Assembly: GCA_965220095.1 (NCBI GenBank)
Contig: CBDCPD010000004.1
Coordinates: forward strand, 1-64,000
Reading direction: 5' to 3'
From: Bin87 sp965220095
Lineage (GTDB): Bacteria > Chloroflexota > Dehalococcoidia > Lucifugimonadales > UBA3495
Length of the DNA stretch: 64,000 nt
Within the stretch, counting starts at the first letter, position 1. Each line of letters starts with the position of its first letter. The position numbers were made by a program, and so were the translations under genes. This document shows positions 61,357 through 64,000 of the stretch, piece after piece. Under the pieces are notes generated by a model. The model saw only the letters and a program-made list of their open reading frames with translations, ran no database searches and had not been told where the DNA came from.

Positions 61357-63327
61357 CTATTTGAACCAGACCAAGGTTGTCAAACCCGCGGCGTTCTGAA
61401 GTCCGCCGAGGGATTCGGTGTAGGGGAATTCAACGCGGTCGCTCCGATAAGCCTCCACCAGCGGGGTGTCGAACAACACGACGTAGGGCAGGTCATCAGC
61501 CAGGAACGCCTGCATCTCAAAGACCTGCCGGCGCGCCGTCTCCAGATCCGTTTCCGCCAACAGCTGATCGGCGAGGCGGTCGAATTCAGGGTTGTCGTAG
61601 CCGCCGGCGTTGTGTCCTTCCAGTCCGGAATGGCGGCTGTGAAAGAATGATTCCAGGTAGTCGGGATAGAGGCTCAGGCCCCAGCCGAGAATCCACATAT
61701 CGAAATCCTGCCGGTCAAACACCTTCTCCACGATCAGGTTGAAGCCGGTCAGGTCAGCCCGCAGCGGGATGCCGACTTCGTTCAGCCATCTTTCGATCCA
61801 GATGGCGAATGTGGAGCGCAGGGGGTCGTAGCCGGGGCTCGGAGCTAGCAAAGTCATGGCTGGCATCGGCTCGCCGTTGGGCATCTTCAGTCCTTCTCCC
61901 GGCTGCTCGATGAACTTTCCGTCTTCGCTCACCCGCGGCTCGGTTTCCCAGGCGAACCCGGCTCCCTTGAGCAACTCCACCGCCCGAGCTACCCGTTCTC
62001 CCCGGCTCAGGCCCTTGCCGATCAACGGCACGTCCGGGTTGTACCAGGCTTTGTTGCCCTCGGGCACCATGGTGTACACCGGAATGGCTACGCCTTGCAG
62101 AACGGTTTCCGTCAGGAATTCCTTATCTATCAGGGTTGCCACGGCCTGGCGGAATGCTTTGTTGTCCTGGGGCGCCTTTCGGACATTGAACCCCAGGTAC
62201 CGGACGCCGTCGGACGGGTTTTCAATGACGGATAACCCGTCCTCACCCTGCAATTGTTCCTGCAGACCCTTGGACAGACCCAGAGGGTTGAGCATGAAAT
62301 CGATATCGCCTTTTTTGAGGGCCAATACGGTGCCGTCCTGGCTACCGTAAATCGAGTAGATTGTGCTGTCGGCGTAAGGCCCAACGGTGTATTCAAGCGA
62401 TTTGTCGCCGCCCGTTTCACCGTAAGCAGCGAACTCGTAGACGCCCGACTTGGCCTCGGCGTAGGAGCCGTTGGCAAATTGGGTGATCACACTGTCGCGG
62501 AAGAAATAATCGGGGTTCCTGGCCTTTTCGGCGAAAGCGCCGCGCTCCCATTTGCCGAAGCTGAAACCTCCGGCGGTGGGCTCGTTCTGCGGGACATGGG
62601 AGTACAGCGCTTTTTGCTGTTCAACGAGTTCACCCGCTCGCCTGGCATCGGCCACCACCGGCTCCCAATAAGCCTTGGAGAGGATGGGCATGAAAGCCAA
62701 GCCGAACTGCCAGCGGGCCAGGCCGGGTTTGTGCTTGAAGAATATCTTCAACTGGTAAGGGTCCAAGGCTTCCGCGTGGTCGAAGAACTCAGGGTCCACG
62801 ATAGACGGCCAATTGCCGGCAAGTTGCAGCTCGGCGGCAGTATGGGCGGTGAACACAAAGTCTGCTGCCGTTACTCCGTTCCCATCGCTCCATTGGACGC
62901 CGCGCTTCAGGGCAACCTCGGTGGTCCAAAAAGTTTGACCGTCTATCGTTTCCTCCCGCAGGGGCGAAGGGAAATCGGCGGCTAGGGAGGGTACCCAGTC
63001 GAACCGTTGCGCCGAATAGACAAACAGCGCGGGATTGCTGCCGCCCAGGACATAGAGGTTCCAAATTGTTCCGTCCGGCCCGAGGTACGCCCAAAAATTG
63101 GTCGTAGTAAGGTCTGCCGAAATGCCGACTTGGTAAATATTTTCACTCTCGTCGGGCCTTGGCGCGTCCGTCGGCAGAGCGAGGGCGATAGCCTTCGGCA
63201 CGGGAGACGCGGGTCCCGGGGTGGCCGTAACCACCACCTCCTTCACCACTTCCCTGGTGCATCCCAAGAGTGCAAACAAGGCCAATATCAGGCCGCAAAC
63301 GATTAATATTCCCATCACACGAATCAT
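61357..63327 (-). CDS. ABC transporter substrate-binding lipoprotein (family 5, DppA/OppA-like)
   Basis: The protein has 656 residues from the ATG at 63327. The signal sequence LILALFALLGC has its lipobox Cys23. The family 5 solute-binding core follows: SLAADFPSPL, VALKRGVQWSDGNGVTAADFVFT, FDHAEALDPYQLKIFF, NPLGLSKGL, VRYLGFNVRKAPQDNKAFRQAVATLIDKEFLTE (split), MWILGWGLSLYPDYLESFFHS and GYDNPEFDRLADQLLAETD. It binds peptides, nickel or other small molecules outside the membrane. It is the first gene of the operon. A MITE lies only 31 bp upstream of the start and may have replaced the native promoter or leader. Confidence 0.9.
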   Translation of the reverse strand: MIRVMGILIVCGLILALFALLGCTREVVKEVVVTATPGPASPVPKAIALALPTDAPRPDESENIYQVGISADLTTTNFWAYLGPDGTIWNLYVLGGSNPALFVYSAQRFDWVPSLAADFPSPLREETIDGQTFWTTEVALKRGVQWSDGNGVTAADFVFTAHTAAELQLAGNWPSIVDPEFFDHAEALDPYQLKIFFKHKPGLARWQFGLAFMPILSKAYWEPVVADARRAGELVEQQKALYSHVPQNEPTAGGFSFGKWERGAFAEKARNPDYFFRDSVITQFANGSYAEAKSGVYEFAAYGETGGDKSLEYTVGPYADSTIYSIYGSQDGTVLALKKGDIDFMLNPLGLSKGLQEQLQGEDGLSVIENPSDGVRYLGFNVRKAPQDNKAFRQAVATLIDKEFLTETVLQGVAIPVYTMVPEGNKAWYNPDVPLIGKGLSRGERVARAVELLKGAGFAWETEPRVSEDGKFIEQPGEGLKMPNGEPMPAMTLLAPSPGYDPLRSTFAIWIERWLNEVGIPLRADLTGFNLIVEKVFDRQDFDMWILGWGLSLYPDYLESFFHSRHSGLEGHNAGGYDNPEFDRLADQLLAETDLETARRQVFEMQAFLADDLPYVVLFDTPLVEAYRSDRVEFPYTESLGGLQNAAGLTTLVWFK

Positions 63328-63357
63328 TGGTTGCAACTCTTGAAATGAGCTGAAATC

Positions 63358-63470
63358 GTAACTGTTCAGACTTGTGGGGATCTACGGGCCATCAGGCCTC
63401 TCACAGAGGGGCAGCCAAGCACGGAATTTGCTTTGCAAGCCGACTCGTCCCCTCAAACGTGAACAGTTAC
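63358..63470 (+). mobile_element. MITE copy 2 (about 113 bp)
   Basis: The left end GTAACTGTTCAGACTTGTGG and the right end complementary to it (CCTCAAACGTGAACAGTTAC) form terminal inverted repeats; GAAATC flanks both sides as a probable target duplication. The interior AGCCAAGCACGGAATTTGCT matches copy 1 closely. It lies between the transporter receptor gene and the glycosylase-like gene. An isolated GTAACTGTTCG at 63520-63530 may be a third, broken end. Confidence 0.8.
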
Positions 63471-63560
63471 CCGAAATCTAGCACGTCAGCCAAACGGGGG
63501 CAAGAAAGCGAGACAGCACGTAACTGTTCGGCCTCGGTGAGTTGAAATGGCTGAAGGGGG

Positions 63561-64000
63561 TTGGGGGAACGCTGGCGCTGGTGGAGGCGGTTATGTCATA
63601 TATCTGAGATAGATAGAGAAATCGACCTCACCAGTGCCGGCCGGGATATGCTGATTGCCATCATCGTACGCCAACAGGGGGACCGCTTGGGCGACGGCTG
63701 GTACTCAGGCGTGCTGAAGCAGCACCTAATGCATCTGCGGCAAACGCCGGATGGCATTGAGTACCGGGCGGGCGGTCCGGACGGGGAGATCGCCGACGTA
63801 GACCTGGATGATCAGTTACGCCGTTATTTCCGGCTGGACACCGATGACATCGAGAGCATCTATGTCGATCTGGCCGGGCGCGACAGCCAAATCGGCCCGC
63901 TGTTGGAACGTTACTGTGGCGTGCGCCTCCTGCGGCAGGAGCCGTGGGAATGCCTGACATCGTACATCTGCTCGGCGCGGGCCAGTGTTGCGAGCATCAC
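63561..64000 (+). CDS. 8-oxoguanine DNA glycosylase-like protein, partial (runs off window)
   Basis: The frame is open to the window end. EIDREIDLTSAGRDML (start region), DGWYSGVLKQHLMHLRQTPDGIEY, DLDDQLRRYFRLDTDDIESIY and GVRLLRQEPWECLTSYICSA match the OGG N-terminal domain and the first part of the helix-hairpin-helix glycosylase domain. The family removes 8-oxoguanine. The expected S-GQ-FRW motif is missing (IAIIVRQQGDRLG instead), so the N-terminus may be altered. No good ATG exists; a TTG at 63561 after a GAAGGGGG stretch is the best start I find. The start is uncertain. Confidence 0.65.
   Translation, partial: MGERWRWWRRLCHISEIDREIDLTSAGRDMLIAIIVRQQGDRLGDGWYSGVLKQHLMHLRQTPDGIEYRAGGPDGEIADVDLDDQLRRYFRLDTDDIESIYVDLAGRDSQIGPLLERYCGVRLLRQEPWECLTSYICSARASVASI

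Overview
The window is a GC-rich bacterial chromosome segment that looks like a Chloroflexota genome, possibly the Dehalococcoidia/SAR202 side (moderate to low confidence). The evidence is gene content only: a single-polypeptide NurA nuclease beside a DUF5679 mini zinc protein, a luciferase-like flavin oxidoreductase, an SRAP-ImuB-DnaE2 mutagenesis cluster with a Gram-positive-type LexA box (CGAAC-N4-GTTCG), a full Dpp/Opp-type ABC transporter, and an 8-oxoguanine glycosylase-like gene at the right edge. No rRNA, tRNA or CRISPR array was found.

Region 1 (1-20 kb) is accessory DNA. It holds a small zinc-ribbon gene, a frameshifted NERD-like gene, a broken IS630 element inserted in ISNCY debris, and a three-gene cassette: a conjugation-related/replication-relaxation fusion, a HEAT-repeat protein and a second replication-relaxation-like protein. 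A minus-strand cluster follows, built from a UvrD-type helicase and several paralogous NERD-like proteins with progressively lost active sites. A KAP-family P-loop NTPase lies next to it. This resembles a defence or mobile island.

Region 2 (20-34 kb) contains a Uma2 nuclease between short direct repeats and two near-identical type IIG/ISP-like restriction-modification genes. The first is cut off by an IS701-like transposase. A ParA/ribbon-helix-helix partition module sits between the two copies. An IS1182-like element and a small operon with a GIY-YIG-cold-shock fusion protein follow. An inverted repeat of about 90 bp lies at both ends of the 26.5-33.9 kb part.

Region 3 (34-40 kb) looks like an integrated replicon. 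It has a small RHH regulator, a winged-helix protein carrying a DnaA N-terminal-like domain, a strong inverted repeat and iteron-like repeats, a tandem double DnaC/IstB-type AAA+ protein, an HNH nuclease and two small hypotheticals.

Region 4 (40-64 kb) is more ordinary chromosome scarred by small mobile elements. It holds the flavin oxidoreductase, a promoter-and-terminator-bounded candidate ncRNA, NurA, an intact IS5-family element, membrane hypotheticals, the SRAP/ImuB/DnaE2 translesion cluster, a transglutaminase-like protein and the peptide/nickel-type ABC transporter (two ATPases, two permeases, lipoprotein receptor). A MITE of about 114 bp occurs twice, once immediately upstream of the transporter receptor gene. 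A 180-bp repeat also occurs twice and abuts a further NERD-like pseudogene at 56.6 kb.

The best candidates for undescribed biology are the replication-relaxation/HEAT cassette (5-10.6 kb), the NERD/UvrD paralog cluster (11.3-17.8 kb), the GIY-YIG-cold-shock operon, and the structured RNA at 42 kb.
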